Positions 34,535 to 44,317 are shown, counted from the first letter of the stretch. The stretch: DNA of 64,000 nt from an uncultured Duncaniella sp. (GCA_910589485.1 CAJUSW010000004.1:124001-188000); one strand, 5' to 3'. Made by a program: numbers and translations. Notes: generated from the letters alone by a model not told the origin.

Positions 34535-37500
34535 ATGAAGGCTAAGGTAACAAGTCTGTTATTCGCTCTCATGATGCTCCCCGTGCTGGCATTTGCCGAC
34601 GTTAAGGTGACGGGCACGGTGACCGATAACAGCGGAGAGCCTCTGATCGGTGTTGCTGTGATCGTTAACGGCGCATCGATGGGAACTCAAACTAACATTG
34701 ATGGCGAATACTCCATCAATGTCCCCGAGGGTGGCGTGCTGAGATTCTCATGCATCGGCTATCATCCCCAGGAAGTAACATTTACCGGAGTGACTCCCCT
34801 CAATGTCGTAATGACCGAGGACTCGCAGACTCTCGACGAGGTGGTAGTGACCGCCCTCGGCATCAAGCGCGAGCAGAAGTCCCTCTCTTACAACGTACAG
34901 CAGGTCAAGGGCGAAGACCTCATAACCAACAAGGACGCCAACTTTGTCAACTCGCTCGCCGGCAAGGTGGCAGGTGTCACCATCAACGCCTCCTCATCGG
35001 GTACAGGCGGTATCTCCAAAGTGGTGATGCGTGGTACAAAGTCCATCATGCAGTCGTCCAACGCCCTCTATGTAGTCGACGGCATGCCCATGCGCAGCGC
35101 ACGTGACACCGGCGGTGCAGGTGCATTCGCTTCAGCAGGTGCCACCGAGCCTATCGCCGACATCAACCCCGACGACATCGAGTCACTCTCGGTGCTCACC
35201 GGTGCGGCCGCTGCCGCTCTCTACGGATCCGATGCCGCCAACGGTGCCATCGTGATCACCACCAAGAAGGGTAAGGCCGGCAAGACCAACATCACCGTGG
35301 GATCCAACCTCGAGTGGAACCGCGCGTGGATCCTCCCCCGCTTCCAGAACACCTATGGCGCAGGCCAGAACGGCGTGATGGACCTCAACAGCTCCTACAG
35401 CTGGGGTGCCCGCATGACTCCCTACAACAACTATGGCTACGACATTGCCAGCGATTATCTCCAGACCGGTTTCGTGGCCACCAACTCGGTGACTTTCTCA
35501 ACCGGTACCGACAAGAGTCAGACCTATGCTTCGGCCGCTGCCGTCAACTCCAAGGGCATCGTCCCCAACGACCGCTACGACCGTTACAACTTCTCGATCA
35601 GGAACACCACCAACTTCCTCGACGACAAGATGACCCTCGATCTCAACGCAAGCTACATCTATCAGACCGACCGCAACATGGTGAACCAGGGTACCTACAT
35701 GAACCCCATCGTGGGCGCCTACCTCTTCCCCCGCGGCAACGACTGGAGCCTCGTGCGCATGTATGAGATCTACAACCCCGACCGAAGCATCTCGGAGCAG
35801 AACTGGAAATACGGTTCCTACGGTCTCGACGTGCAGAACCCCTACTGGGTCAACTACCGCAACCTCCGCGAGAACAACAAGGACCGCTACATGCTCGGTG
35901 CACAGCTCTCGTACAAGGTGCTCCCCTACCTCACCCTGAGCGGACGCGTTCGCATCGACAACTCCTATACCAAGTCGACCGACAAGCGTTATGCAAGCAC
36001 CAACACCACCCTCACCGAAAGCTCCACCCGCGGATACTACGGCGAGGCCAACTATAAGGAGAAGCAGATCTATGCCGACTTCCTCGCAAGCTTCAACAAG
36101 GACCTCGGTGCCGACTTCAACCTCCAGGCCAACTTCGGTGGATCTATCTCCGACATGCGCTACGAGTCGATCAACATCAGCGGCGGTATCCCCGACGGCC
36201 AGGGCCGTTACGAGGCTGAGACCGCAGGACTCACCAACTTCTTCTCGATCAACAATATCACCAACCGTAACGTGATCAAGCTCGCTGAAGGCTGGCACGA
36301 GCAGACCCAGTCGCTCTACGCAAGCGCCGACCTCGGCTACCGCGGCACCTACTACCTCACCCTCACAGGCCGTAACGACTGGCCCTCGGCTCTCGCCGGT
36401 CCCAAGTCCAAGACATCATCGTTCTTCTACCCCTCGGTGGGTGTATCGGTGCTCATGACCCAGATGCTTGCCGACGCCGGCATTGACATCCCCTCGCAGT
36501 ACCTTTCGTTCTGGAAGATCCGCGCCTCATGGGCCGACGTGGGTACAGCATTCCCCCGCTACATCGCCAATCCCCGCTACGAGTGGAAGGACGGCAAGTG
36601 GTCACTCACAACCCAGTATCCTGTCGAGAACCTCAAGCCCGAGCGCACCAAGTCATGGGAAGTGGGTATGAACTTCCGCATGTTCAACAACCTCACCTTC
36701 GATGCCACCTGGTATCAGGCCGACACCCACAACCAGACCTTCAACCCCGGCATCGCCGCAGGTAAATACTCCAAGATATATATCCAGACCGGTAACGTGC
36801 GCAACTGGGGTATGGAATTCGCCCTCGGTTACGACAACACCTGGAAGGACTTCTCATGGAGCACCAACCTCACCTACTCGTTCAACAAGAACAAGATCCT
36901 CGAGCTCGGCCGTGACGCCTACAACCCCATCACCGGCGAGAAGCTCACTATCGACCAGCTCGTGATGACCGACACCCAGGTGGGTGCTACCCGCTTCATC
37001 CTCCGCGAGGGCGGCACAATGGGCGACCTCTACTCGATGGTCAACCTGCAGACCGACTCCAAGGGCAACATCTACGTATCCGAGGACGGCAACGTGTTCA
37101 CCAACTCGGTGGCCGACAGCCCCATCAAGCTCGGTAGCGTACTCCCCAAGGGCAACCTCGCATGGAACAACACATTCCGCTACAAGAACCTCTCGGCCAG
37201 CTTCATGCTCTCGGCTCGTCTCGGTGGCATCGTCTACTCGCGCACCCAGGCCGTCCTTGACCAGTTTGGCGTATCGCAGGCTTCGGGCGATCTCCGCGAC
37301 CTCGGAGGCATGATCCTCAACGGCGGTGACCGCGTCAACCCCGAGCAGTGGTACAACACTGTGGCTGCCGGCGAGACCGTTCCCCAGTACTACACCTACT
37401 CTGCCACCAACGTGCGTCTGCAGGAGGCTACCGTAAGCTACCTCCTCCCCCGCAAGCTCATCGGCAACGTGTGTGACATCAAGTTCTCATTCGTGGGTCG

Positions 37501-37639
37501 CAACCTCTGGATGATCTACAACAAGGCCCCCTACGATCCTGAATCAGTTGCATCGGCTGGAAACTACTTCCAGGGCATCGACAACTTCATGATGCCTTCG
37601 CTCCGCAACTTCGGCTTCAATGTTAACTTCAACTTCTAA
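34535..37639 (+). CDS. SusC/RagA TonB-dependent outer-membrane transporter
   Basis: Glycan importer barrel of 1034 residues. Signal peptide about 1-21 (ending LAFA), carboxypeptidase-regulatory-like domain about 25-95 (VTDNSGEPLIGVAVIV), SusC signature LDEVVVTALGIKREQK, plug domain about 120-235 (NALYVVDGMPMRS; AAAALYGSDAANGAIVITTK), then the 22-strand barrel ending RNFGFNVNFNF. Unlike the receptor at 12.4 kb it has no STN domain, and no regulator gene is next to it. Codon use is strongly biased to CTC, AAC, ATC and GGT, suggesting high expression. With the following SusD and GH18 genes the expected cargo is released N-glycan; this is inference. Confidence 0.96.
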   Translation: MKAKVTSLLFALMMLPVLAFADVKVTGTVTDNSGEPLIGVAVIVNGASMGTQTNIDGEYSINVPEGGVLRFSCIGYHPQEVTFTGVTPLNVVMTEDSQTLDEVVVTALGIKREQKSLSYNVQQVKGEDLITNKDANFVNSLAGKVAGVTINASSSGTGGISKVVMRGTKSIMQSSNALYVVDGMPMRSARDTGGAGAFASAGATEPIADINPDDIESLSVLTGAAAAALYGSDAANGAIVITTKKGKAGKTNITVGSNLEWNRAWILPRFQNTYGAGQNGVMDLNSSYSWGARMTPYNNYGYDIASDYLQTGFVATNSVTFSTGTDKSQTYASAAAVNSKGIVPNDRYDRYNFSIRNTTNFLDDKMTLDLNASYIYQTDRNMVNQGTYMNPIVGAYLFPRGNDWSLVRMYEIYNPDRSISEQNWKYGSYGLDVQNPYWVNYRNLRENNKDRYMLGAQLSYKVLPYLTLSGRVRIDNSYTKSTDKRYASTNTTLTESSTRGYYGEANYKEKQIYADFLASFNKDLGADFNLQANFGGSISDMRYESINISGGIPDGQGRYEAETAGLTNFFSINNITNRNVIKLAEGWHEQTQSLYASADLGYRGTYYLTLTGRNDWPSALAGPKSKTSSFFYPSVGVSVLMTQMLADAGIDIPSQYLSFWKIRASWADVGTAFPRYIANPRYEWKDGKWSLTTQYPVENLKPERTKSWEVGMNFRMFNNLTFDATWYQADTHNQTFNPGIAAGKYSKIYIQTGNVRNWGMEFALGYDNTWKDFSWSTNLTYSFNKNKILELGRDAYNPITGEKLTIDQLVMTDTQVGATRFILREGGTMGDLYSMVNLQTDSKGNIYVSEDGNVFTNSVADSPIKLGSVLPKGNLAWNNTFRYKNLSASFMLSARLGGIVYSRTQAVLDQFGVSQASGDLRDLGGMILNGGDRVNPEQWYNTVAAGETVPQYYTYSATNVRLQEATVSYLLPRKLIGNVCDIKFSFVGRNLWMIYNKAPYDPESVASAGNYFQGIDNFMMPSLRNFGFNVNFNF

Positions 37640-37654
37640 TCCACGCCAAAACAA

Positions 37655-39274
37655 ATGAAAAAAATATTCAATAAGATAATGGCCGGGGGTGCCCTCGCGA
37701 TAGCTGCTACCGCTTGCACGGGCGACTATCTCGATATCAACTCCAACCAGTTCCAGCCCGGTGACCTCACCGCCGACGGATACCTCCTGGCATCATCGAT
37801 GAACAACATATTCAGCTCGGTGATCTCATCCGACCCCAACCAGACCCAGTTTACCGACTGTCTGCTCGGTGGCACTCTCGGTGGATACTTCGCCGAGGGA
37901 TCCGACTGGGGTGGCACATTCGGTAACAACAATGCCCCCGACAACTGGTGTGCGGTACTCATGAAGGCCGACCAGTTCATCCCCACCCTCTACACCAACT
38001 ACTCTACCGTAGAAGCCTACTGCGAGAACCAGGGCAAGACCGTGCCCTTAGCTGTGGCCAAGATCGTGAGGGTGCTCACCATGAGCCGTATCACCGACAC
38101 CTACGGCCCCATACCCTTCTCCGAGATCGGTGCCGACGGTGTGATCAAGACCCCCTACGACTCACAGCAAGATATCTACAACGCCTTCTTCGCTGAGCTG
38201 GCCGAGGCCCGTCAGATGCTCCAGAACGCTATCAGCGACGACACTGACATGCTCAACTCCATCGCCGATAATGTATATTCAGGCGACAAGGCCAACTGGA
38301 TACGCTTCGCCAACTCGCTCCAGCTCCGCCTGGCAATGCGCATAGTTTACGCTGATCCCACCCTGGCCAAGCAGAAGGCCGAGGAGGCTGTGAACCCCGC
38401 CAACGGTGGCGTGATCGAGTCCAACGACCAGAACGCCTCCTGGAAGAACTATGCCACCGCCACCAACCCCATGAACACCGCCATCTTCTGGAACGCCAAT
38501 GACTCACGCCCCTCGGCCGAGATCATCTGCTACCTCAAGGGCTACAACGACCCCCGTCTTCCCAAGTACGTGAGCAAGGCCAACTCCGATCCCAACGGTC
38601 CCGCGCTCAAGGATATCAACGGCAACCCCATCGACTATGTGGGCATACGTCGCGGATGGCAGATCTTCAACGCTCAGTGGAGCATCAGCTACTCGGGCAT
38701 CATCTACCCTGCAAGCAACCCCGCCCTGTGGCAGAACGCAGCCGAGGTTTCATTCCTCCGCGCCGAGGGTGCAGGAGTGTTCAACTGGAACATGGGTGGC
38801 ACAGCCGAGTCGTTCTACAACAACGGTATCCGCCTCTCGTTCGAGAACTATGGCGTGGCCGACGCTTACGATTCCTACGTGGCTGACGCAACCTCGGTGC
38901 CCGCAGCTTACTACGACCCCATGCAGCTCAACTCATGGAACGGTACCCTCGATCCCGTCACCATCAAGTGGGACGAGTCACTCACTCCCGAGCAGAAGCA
39001 GCAGAAGATCATCACCCAGAAGTGGATCGCCAACTGGACCCTCGGCAACGAGGCATGGGCTGACTACCGCCGCACCGGTTACCCCGACTTCATCCCCGTT
39101 GCCAAGAACGCAAGCAGCGTGGTGAACGCCAACATCGGTCCCCGCCGTCTCCCCTATCCCGCAGCCGAGTACACCAACAACCTGGAGAACGTACAGAAGG
39201 CCGTGAACGACTACCTCAAGGGTCCCGACAACCTCGCCACCCCCATGTGGTGGGACTGCAAACCCGGGCTCTAA
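37655..39274 (+). CDS. SusD-like glycan-binding lipoprotein
   Basis: Lid partner of the preceding SusC, 539 residues. Signal peptidase II site AIAATAC with Cys21 as the lipid anchor, followed by TGDYLDIN. SusD-like_2 markers: SRITDTYGPIPFSEIG, WIRFANSLQLRLAMRIVYAD and the C-terminal QKIITQKWIANWTLGNEAWA followed by DYRRTGYP. It begins 15 bases after the susC stop and shares its heavy codon bias. In comparable loci this protein is essential for capture of high-mannose N-glycan at the surface; here the ligand is inferred from the GH18 gene downstream. Confidence 0.95.
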   Translation: MKKIFNKIMAGGALAIAATACTGDYLDINSNQFQPGDLTADGYLLASSMNNIFSSVISSDPNQTQFTDCLLGGTLGGYFAEGSDWGGTFGNNNAPDNWCAVLMKADQFIPTLYTNYSTVEAYCENQGKTVPLAVAKIVRVLTMSRITDTYGPIPFSEIGADGVIKTPYDSQQDIYNAFFAELAEARQMLQNAISDDTDMLNSIADNVYSGDKANWIRFANSLQLRLAMRIVYADPTLAKQKAEEAVNPANGGVIESNDQNASWKNYATATNPMNTAIFWNANDSRPSAEIICYLKGYNDPRLPKYVSKANSDPNGPALKDINGNPIDYVGIRRGWQIFNAQWSISYSGIIYPASNPALWQNAAEVSFLRAEGAGVFNWNMGGTAESFYNNGIRLSFENYGVADAYDSYVADATSVPAAYYDPMQLNSWNGTLDPVTIKWDESLTPEQKQQKIITQKWIANWTLGNEAWADYRRTGYPDFIPVAKNASSVVNANIGPRRLPYPAAEYTNNLENVQKAVNDYLKGPDNLATPMWWDCKPGL

Positions 39275-39312
39275 TCTCATAACCAACACCATATATTAAG
39301 AATATACACGTC

Positions 39313-40464
39313 ATGAACAGACAATTCAGATATATAGCTTCGGCAATGATCGTGGGCCTCGCGGGATCAGTCATCACCTCGTGTGACGACTGGACCGAGC
39401 CCGAGTCGATCGACATCGACTACATCACCGTCGACAAGACTCCCACCTATGCCGAGTACTGCGCCAACCTCCGCGCCTACCGTGCTTCGGACCACCGCAA
39501 GGTCTACGCATGGATGAACATCCCCGCCACCGGCCCCACAAGCCAGGCCTACCGCCTCACCGCTCTCCCCGACAGCACCGACGTGGTGGTGCTCGACAAC
39601 CCCTCCGAGATCCACGCCGTGACCCTCGAGGATATGGCCAAGGTGCGTGCCGAGAAAGGCATGGAGGTGATCTACACCATCGACTTCGACGCCATCAAGG
39701 CAGCCCACACCACCCTGTGCGAGCTCAATGCAGCTGAACGCACAGCTGTGGAGGGTGAGATAACCAAGCTCACCGCCGACTACGAGGCCAACGAGAACAA
39801 GGACTCCGAGGCTGTGAAGGCCGAGTATGAGGCCGCCAAGGCCGAGCTCCAGGCCAAGCTCGACGCCATCGTGGATCCCGAGATCAACGACTATGTGCTC
39901 GAAAACCTCACCACCCAGCTCAGCTATGCCAAGAAGAACGGTCTCGACGGAGTGATGTTTGCTTTCAACGGCAAGTCCTCTTCCCACATGACCTCTGCCC
40001 AGCTCGCCGAGTACAATATGCAGCAGGCAGTGTTCCTCGGAGCCGCCTCCGACTGGCACAAGCGCAACCCAGGTCTCAGCTACGACTTCCTCGGATACCC
40101 CCAGAACGTGACCCGTCTCGACCTGCTCGACGAGTTCCGCACCATCTTCATCCGTCAGGGACTCGATGCTACCAACGGTGATCAGTTTGATTTCTACTAC
40201 ACCCAGGCAATGACCCAGGGCGTACCCGCCGAGCGTCTCGGCATGGTGTCAGTGTTCCCCGTCACCGACAATTCCGCCGATGACAAGACCGGTTACCTCA
40301 CCGACGGCACTCTCGCCATCCACGCTCTCACCAAGTTTGCCTCGTCGTCCAAGATTGCAGCTGTAGGCGTCTACAACATCCAGCGCGACTACTTCTCCGC
40401 TCCTGCCGACAATTTCCGCAATCTCCGTGACCTCATCCAGACCGTCAACCCGAGCATTCAGTAA
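39313..40464 (+). CDS. GH18-like surface lipoprotein without catalytic residues (probable glycan-binding protein)
   Basis: 383 residues, lipobox VITSC with Cys24. The fold is that of GH18 endo-beta-N-acetylglucosaminidases (VYAWMNIP, EVIYTIDFDAIK, GLDGVMFAFNG, DFLGYP), but the catalytic DxxDxDxE pattern is replaced: at 212-219 the sequence is DGVMFAFN, so the acid glutamate is Asn219 and the stabilising aspartates are gone. It should bind glycan without cutting it, like surface glycan-binding proteins in related N-glycan loci. Residues about 136-195 are an Ala/Glu/Lys-rich helical insertion (CELNAAERTAVEGEITKLTA and on) that is not part of the barrel and may form a hairpin of helices. It lies between susD and the DUF1735 gene, 38 bases after susD. 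Confidence 0.82.
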   Translation: MNRQFRYIASAMIVGLAGSVITSCDDWTEPESIDIDYITVDKTPTYAEYCANLRAYRASDHRKVYAWMNIPATGPTSQAYRLTALPDSTDVVVLDNPSEIHAVTLEDMAKVRAEKGMEVIYTIDFDAIKAAHTTLCELNAAERTAVEGEITKLTADYEANENKDSEAVKAEYEAAKAELQAKLDAIVDPEINDYVLENLTTQLSYAKKNGLDGVMFAFNGKSSSHMTSAQLAEYNMQQAVFLGAASDWHKRNPGLSYDFLGYPQNVTRLDLLDEFRTIFIRQGLDATNGDQFDFYYTQAMTQGVPAERLGMVSVFPVTDNSADDKTGYLTDGTLAIHALTKFASSSKIAAVGVYNIQRDYFSAPADNFRNLRDLIQTVNPSIQ

Positions 40465-40488
40465 TTCTATTAAAAAGTGACTGTAACA

Positions 40489-41640
40489 ATGAAACTTACA
40501 AAATATATCACTTCTGTGGCTATGCTGCTTGCCGCCGCTTCGGTGACATCCTGCCAGGATGATTACGAGAACGTAGCCGACAACAACATGGTGTTCGACA
40601 CCGCCACCGACTTTGTTAACATCAACGTCCTCGACGGTAAGGCCGACGAAATGACCCGCACCCTCGGCGTGAGGGTGGCACAGCCCCAGGCTGAGCCGGT
40701 CTACGTGACCTATGGCGTGGTGGACAGCAAGATCGATGAGTACAACGCAGCCTACGCTGCCGAGGCTATCATCCTCCCCGCCGACAACTACTCCATCCCC
40801 GATCCCGTGGCTGTGGTAGAGTCAGGCGCCATCGAGTCGAGCCGCGTGTCGATCGAGTTCAAGGGCCTTGCCGAGCTCAACACCGATTTCGTGTATGTGC
40901 TCCCCGTGTCGGTGGTCAACTCCACTGTTCCCGTGGTCAACTCCACCGCCACCACTTACTACGTGTTCCGCGGTGCCGCCCTCATCAATGTGGTTACCGA
41001 CGTTACCAAGAACTATCTTGAGTTTGTCAACCCCGGCAACGCCACCCAGCTTTCGGGCCTCAGAGAGATCACTGTAGAGTGCCTCGTGTTCCCCGACTCG
41101 TTCGACAACCTCATCCAGACACTTCTCGGTATCGAGGGATCTTTCCTGCTCCGTCTCGGTGACGCCGGTCTTCCCCCCAACCAGCTTCAGCTCGCCGCCT
41201 CACCCAACGCTACCGATGCAGCCTGGAAGTTTGACGCCGGCAAGTGGACATTCCTCACCTTCACATGGGACAGCGCCACCGGTGAAGTCAACGTTTACTT
41301 CAACGGAGTGAAGAAGGGTGCCACACAGAAATCCCACACCGGCCGCAGTGTAAGCTGGAACGCCTCCAACTTCTACATCGGCAAGTCCTACGACGACGCC
41401 CGCGATTTCCAGGGCAAGATGTCGGAATTCCGCGTGTGGAACCGAGTGCTCACCCCCGATGAGATCAACGAGCGCAACCACTTCTACACCGTCGAGCCCG
41501 ACGCTCCCGGTCTGGTAGCCTACTGGAAGATGAACGAGGGTCAGGGCAACCTCATCCACGACTATGCCAACGGTTATGACCTCACTTCCCACAATCCTCT
41601 CACCTGGATCTCAGTGTCTCTCCCCGAGAAAGATAAGTAA
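40489..41640 (+). CDS. DUF1735-LamG surface lipoprotein
   Basis: 383 residues from ATG 40489; a GTG four codons earlier is open but the signal sequence starts at MKLTKYITSVAML. Lipobox AASVTSC. Residues about 30-160 are a DUF1735-type beta-sandwich (repeated in the next gene), about 165-370 a LamG/concanavalin-like jelly roll with FDAGKWTFLTFTWDSATGEV, VYFNGVKKG and the end motif DEINERNHFY...GLVAYWKMNEG. Such proteins in N-glycan loci sit at the cell surface and are presumed carbohydrate binders; no catalytic signature is visible. It starts 24 bases after the dead GH18-like gene. Confidence 0.85.
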   Translation: MKLTKYITSVAMLLAAASVTSCQDDYENVADNNMVFDTATDFVNINVLDGKADEMTRTLGVRVAQPQAEPVYVTYGVVDSKIDEYNAAYAAEAIILPADNYSIPDPVAVVESGAIESSRVSIEFKGLAELNTDFVYVLPVSVVNSTVPVVNSTATTYYVFRGAALINVVTDVTKNYLEFVNPGNATQLSGLREITVECLVFPDSFDNLIQTLLGIEGSFLLRLGDAGLPPNQLQLAASPNATDAAWKFDAGKWTFLTFTWDSATGEVNVYFNGVKKGATQKSHTGRSVSWNASNFYIGKSYDDARDFQGKMSEFRVWNRVLTPDEINERNHFYTVEPDAPGLVAYWKMNEGQGNLIHDYANGYDLTSHNPLTWISVSLPEKDK

Positions 41641-41661
41641 CTTTAAACTTCTACATCAACG

Positions 41662-43080
41662 ATGAAATACTACAATATAATTAGAAACTCGTTTCTGATG
41701 GGCATGGCGGCTCTGGCCGTCAGCGCCTGCCAGGAGGATCTGACCATCGGTACCGTCGACGCTCCCTCAGTGTCAGGATCGGGCGAGCCCCTCATCTACG
41801 TGGCCGATACCAACGGCAACACCGCCAACGCCAACCTCGAGTTCCGTGGCGACACAGGCCTGGATCTATTCGTCAACACCACCGCTCCCGTAGCCGAGGA
41901 TATGACCCTCTACTTCTCCTACGATGCAACCGTGCTCGATGAATACAACCGCGCCAACCGCACAGCCCACGTGGCCGTGCCCGAGTCAATGGTATCGTTC
42001 TCCAACGATGGTGCCGCCACCCTCAAGGCCGGCAATAGCCAGTCGGCTCCCATGACCGTAGGCATCACCTCGGACGGTTCGCTCGACAGCGAGGTTTCCT
42101 ATGCCGTGCCCGTGCGCATCTCCACCGGTGCAAGCCGTGCATCGGTTGCCTCCAACTCACAGACCCGCATTATCTTTGTACGCGACCTCACCGGTCTGCA
42201 GGACTGCTTCAAGACTGTGATCGACGCCAACGGTAATGAGGTGGACGGCATAAAGATCTTCTCCTGTATGGAGGTCAACGACACCAACCCCCTCAACAAC
42301 CTCCGCTACACCCTCAAGAAGAGCGGCAAGTACATGGTGGACGCTGTGATCCTCTTCGCCGGCAACATCAACTACAACGACGAGACCGGCCGTGTGTACT
42401 TCAACGCCAACCCCAACGTTCAGCACCTGCTCGACAACCGCGAGAAGTATCTCAAGCCTCTTCAGGACCGTGGCATGAAGGTGATCATGGGTCTGCTCTG
42501 CAACCATGACCGTGCATCGGTAGCCAACCTCGCCGATGAGACCGCCCGCTATTTCGCCCTCGAGCTCAAGGCCCTCTGCGATGCTTATAAACTCGACGGT
42601 ATGTTCTACGACTGCGAGTATTGCAGCACCGGCAACTATCCCGGCTTTGTCAGCAACGGTGCACAGGCATTCTCACGCCTTATGTACGAACTCTGGAAGC
42701 TCCAGCCCGAGCGTTGGAACATCGCCTACTGCTACGGCCCCACTTCACGTGCAGTCGCCATCGACGGTGTACAGCCCGGAGAGTTCTGCCACTACGGTCT
42801 CCACGACTACGGCAATTCCTATGACATGTCGGGCAACTATCCCGGTATGCCCAAGAGCAACATGGGTCTCTACAGCCAGGAGCTCAACCTCGGCCGTGGC
42901 ATAGCATCTTTAGGCCAGCTCAGAAGCATGCGTAACAACGGCTACGGAAGCCACATGGTGTTCGCTATGGACCCCACCAAGCACTCATGGCGCGACGACA
43001 ACGTAATGAGCAACTGTGCCCAGGCATTCTACGACGATGAGGTAGTGATCGATCCTCACATGTATGAAAAAGATTGGTAA
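41662..43080 (+). CDS. GH18 endo-beta-N-acetylglucosaminidase (DUF1735-GH18 lipoprotein)
   Basis: Cuts the GlcNAc-beta-1,4-GlcNAc core of N-glycans, releasing the glycan from protein. 472 residues; lipobox LAVSAC with Cys23, so surface-anchored. Residues about 40-175 form the DUF1735 sandwich, about 185-472 the GH18 barrel. The active-site strand is LDGMFYDCEY (311-320), with the assisting Asp317 and the acid Glu319. The domain order matches the EndoBT-3987 type of high-mannose-specific enzyme. It is the only clearly active hydrolase of this locus, which fits a surface enzyme that feeds the SusC/SusD pair. Specificity for high-mannose over complex glycans is inferred from the many alpha-mannosidases next door. 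Confidence 0.9.
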   Translation: MKYYNIIRNSFLMGMAALAVSACQEDLTIGTVDAPSVSGSGEPLIYVADTNGNTANANLEFRGDTGLDLFVNTTAPVAEDMTLYFSYDATVLDEYNRANRTAHVAVPESMVSFSNDGAATLKAGNSQSAPMTVGITSDGSLDSEVSYAVPVRISTGASRASVASNSQTRIIFVRDLTGLQDCFKTVIDANGNEVDGIKIFSCMEVNDTNPLNNLRYTLKKSGKYMVDAVILFAGNINYNDETGRVYFNANPNVQHLLDNREKYLKPLQDRGMKVIMGLLCNHDRASVANLADETARYFALELKALCDAYKLDGMFYDCEYCSTGNYPGFVSNGAQAFSRLMYELWKLQPERWNIAYCYGPTSRAVAIDGVQPGEFCHYGLHDYGNSYDMSGNYPGMPKSNMGLYSQELNLGRGIASLGQLRSMRNNGYGSHMVFAMDPTKHSWRDDNVMSNCAQAFYDDEVVIDPHMYEKDW

Positions 43081-43109
43081 TAAACTCCAACTGTTATAAT
43101 AGACCAATT

Positions 43110-44135
43110 ATGAAAATCAGATATTATTTCATGAGCATGATGGTGGCCACATTCGCCATGACAGGTTTCACCTCATGTGACGATGACGATACCATAATCG
43201 AAACCCCCGACACCGAACTCACATTCGATGCCGAGACCGCAAAGGTAAAGATCGGTGCTGAGAACCGCATAGCTCTCCCCGTAGCTACCGGAGCAGGAGA
43301 CTACCGTGGCTATTCACTCAATCCAGATGTTGCCGAGGTAGTGACCGGTGAGGACGGACAGTTCTACATCGAAGGCTACAAGAACGGCGTGGCCAAAGTA
43401 GTGGTATCCGATGCCGCCAACCAGTACAAGCAACTCATTGTATCGGTCTACACCACCGATGAGATGACTCTCAGCCACAGCGATTACAATTTCGTTACTC
43501 CTATGGGCCTCAGCTCAACAAGCAATGAGTGCTCGGTAGTGTTGGGCAACGGAGAATACACCGTAGAGTCTGACAATGCTAAGGTTGAAGCCTCGATCAA
43601 TCCCGAGACCGGTGTGATCTCTCTCACCGCTACCTCAGGCAAGGATGAGTACACCGCCAACATAACTGTAACGGATTGCTCCAATCTTTCGGCAACAATC
43701 AAGGTGACTGTTTCAGCTACATTTGATGCGTTTACCGATGCTGACATCCAGAATCTGTTGGCCAAGACCTCAAATAATGTATATATCAAGAGCTCTCAGT
43801 TTGCACAGAACGAGCATTATTATTTCCATTATGAATCATGGGGTTCATGGAAAGATGAGGCAGGATCTGACAACCTCCACACATTCGGATGGTGGTATGG
43901 TAGCTCTTGGTCAGATTACGGTGGCCACTACATTATCTACCCCGAGGACGCAGCTATCAACGAGGAAGTGAACGGTACCTACCGATTCAAGTACTTCTAT
44001 GGCTATGACCTCTACAATCTCGAAGGCAAGGTCAAAGTCATTAAGGATGACGCCACTGCGAAGATCGTAATCTGGTGGGATGTAGACATGGACAACGAGG
44101 TCATTAACCGTGGCTGGATCGTCAAGATTAAATAA
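43110..44135 (+). CDS. Lipoprotein of unknown function at the end of the N-glycan locus
   Basis: 341 residues from ATG 43110; the frame is open 12 codons further up but MKIRYYFMSMMVATFAMTGF is the signal sequence, with lipobox GFTSC and a DDDD tail after the cysteine, a common surface-export signal in Bacteroidetes. Residues about 40-125 and 130-215 look like two Ig-like beta-sandwich domains (AKVVVSDAANQYKQLIVSVY; ISLTATSGKDEYTANITVTD), and the last 120 residues are rich in Tyr and Trp (HYYFHYESWGSWKDE, TFGWWYGSSWSDYGGHYIIY), which suggests a carbohydrate- or surface-binding platform. No family recognised. It is 29 bases after the GH18 gene and would be a further glycan-binding subunit by context. 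Its 3' half uses fewer of the favoured codons than the genes before it. Confidence 0.75.
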   Translation: MKIRYYFMSMMVATFAMTGFTSCDDDDTIIETPDTELTFDAETAKVKIGAENRIALPVATGAGDYRGYSLNPDVAEVVTGEDGQFYIEGYKNGVAKVVVSDAANQYKQLIVSVYTTDEMTLSHSDYNFVTPMGLSSTSNECSVVLGNGEYTVESDNAKVEASINPETGVISLTATSGKDEYTANITVTDCSNLSATIKVTVSATFDAFTDADIQNLLAKTSNNVYIKSSQFAQNEHYYFHYESWGSWKDEAGSDNLHTFGWWYGSSWSDYGGHYIIYPEDAAINEEVNGTYRFKYFYGYDLYNLEGKVKVIKDDATAKIVIWWDVDMDNEVINRGWIVKIK

Positions 44136-44164
44136 CATCACCTTTACTCAAAAGGTCCCTATCC

Positions 44165-44195
44165 CCCGTTGCCGACTCTCTCTCCCGGCAACGGG
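44165..44195 (+). terminator. GC-rich hairpin after the N-glycan locus
   Basis: A 10-bp perfect stem, CCCGTTGCCG (44165-44174) with CGGCAACGGG (44186-44195), 30 bases after the last stop. There is no T run, so it may protect the 3' end of the mRNA; a second hairpin follows at 44473. Confidence 0.5.
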
Positions 44196-44225
44196 TCGCG
44201 GGGCCACTCTCCTCTCCACCTTTGG

Positions 44226-44317
44226 CCCACGGCCACCCCGCAACCGAGCCGTTTGGACGGATTGCAACAAGCCCACGGCCACCCCGCAACCTACCCATAT
44301 GGACGGATTGCAACAAC
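44226..44317 (+). repeat. 46-bp tandem duplication
   Basis: Two units, 44226-44271 and 44272-44317, both with CCCACGGCCACCCCGCAACC and TTGGACGGATTGCAACAA-like ends; the middle seven or so bases differ. Within the 3' region of the N-glycan locus. No coding meaning is apparent. Confidence 0.7.

Noticed and set aside
37655..39274. Reading the SusD-like gene as an enzyme
   Set aside because: All motifs match SusD-like_2 binding proteins; no catalytic signature.
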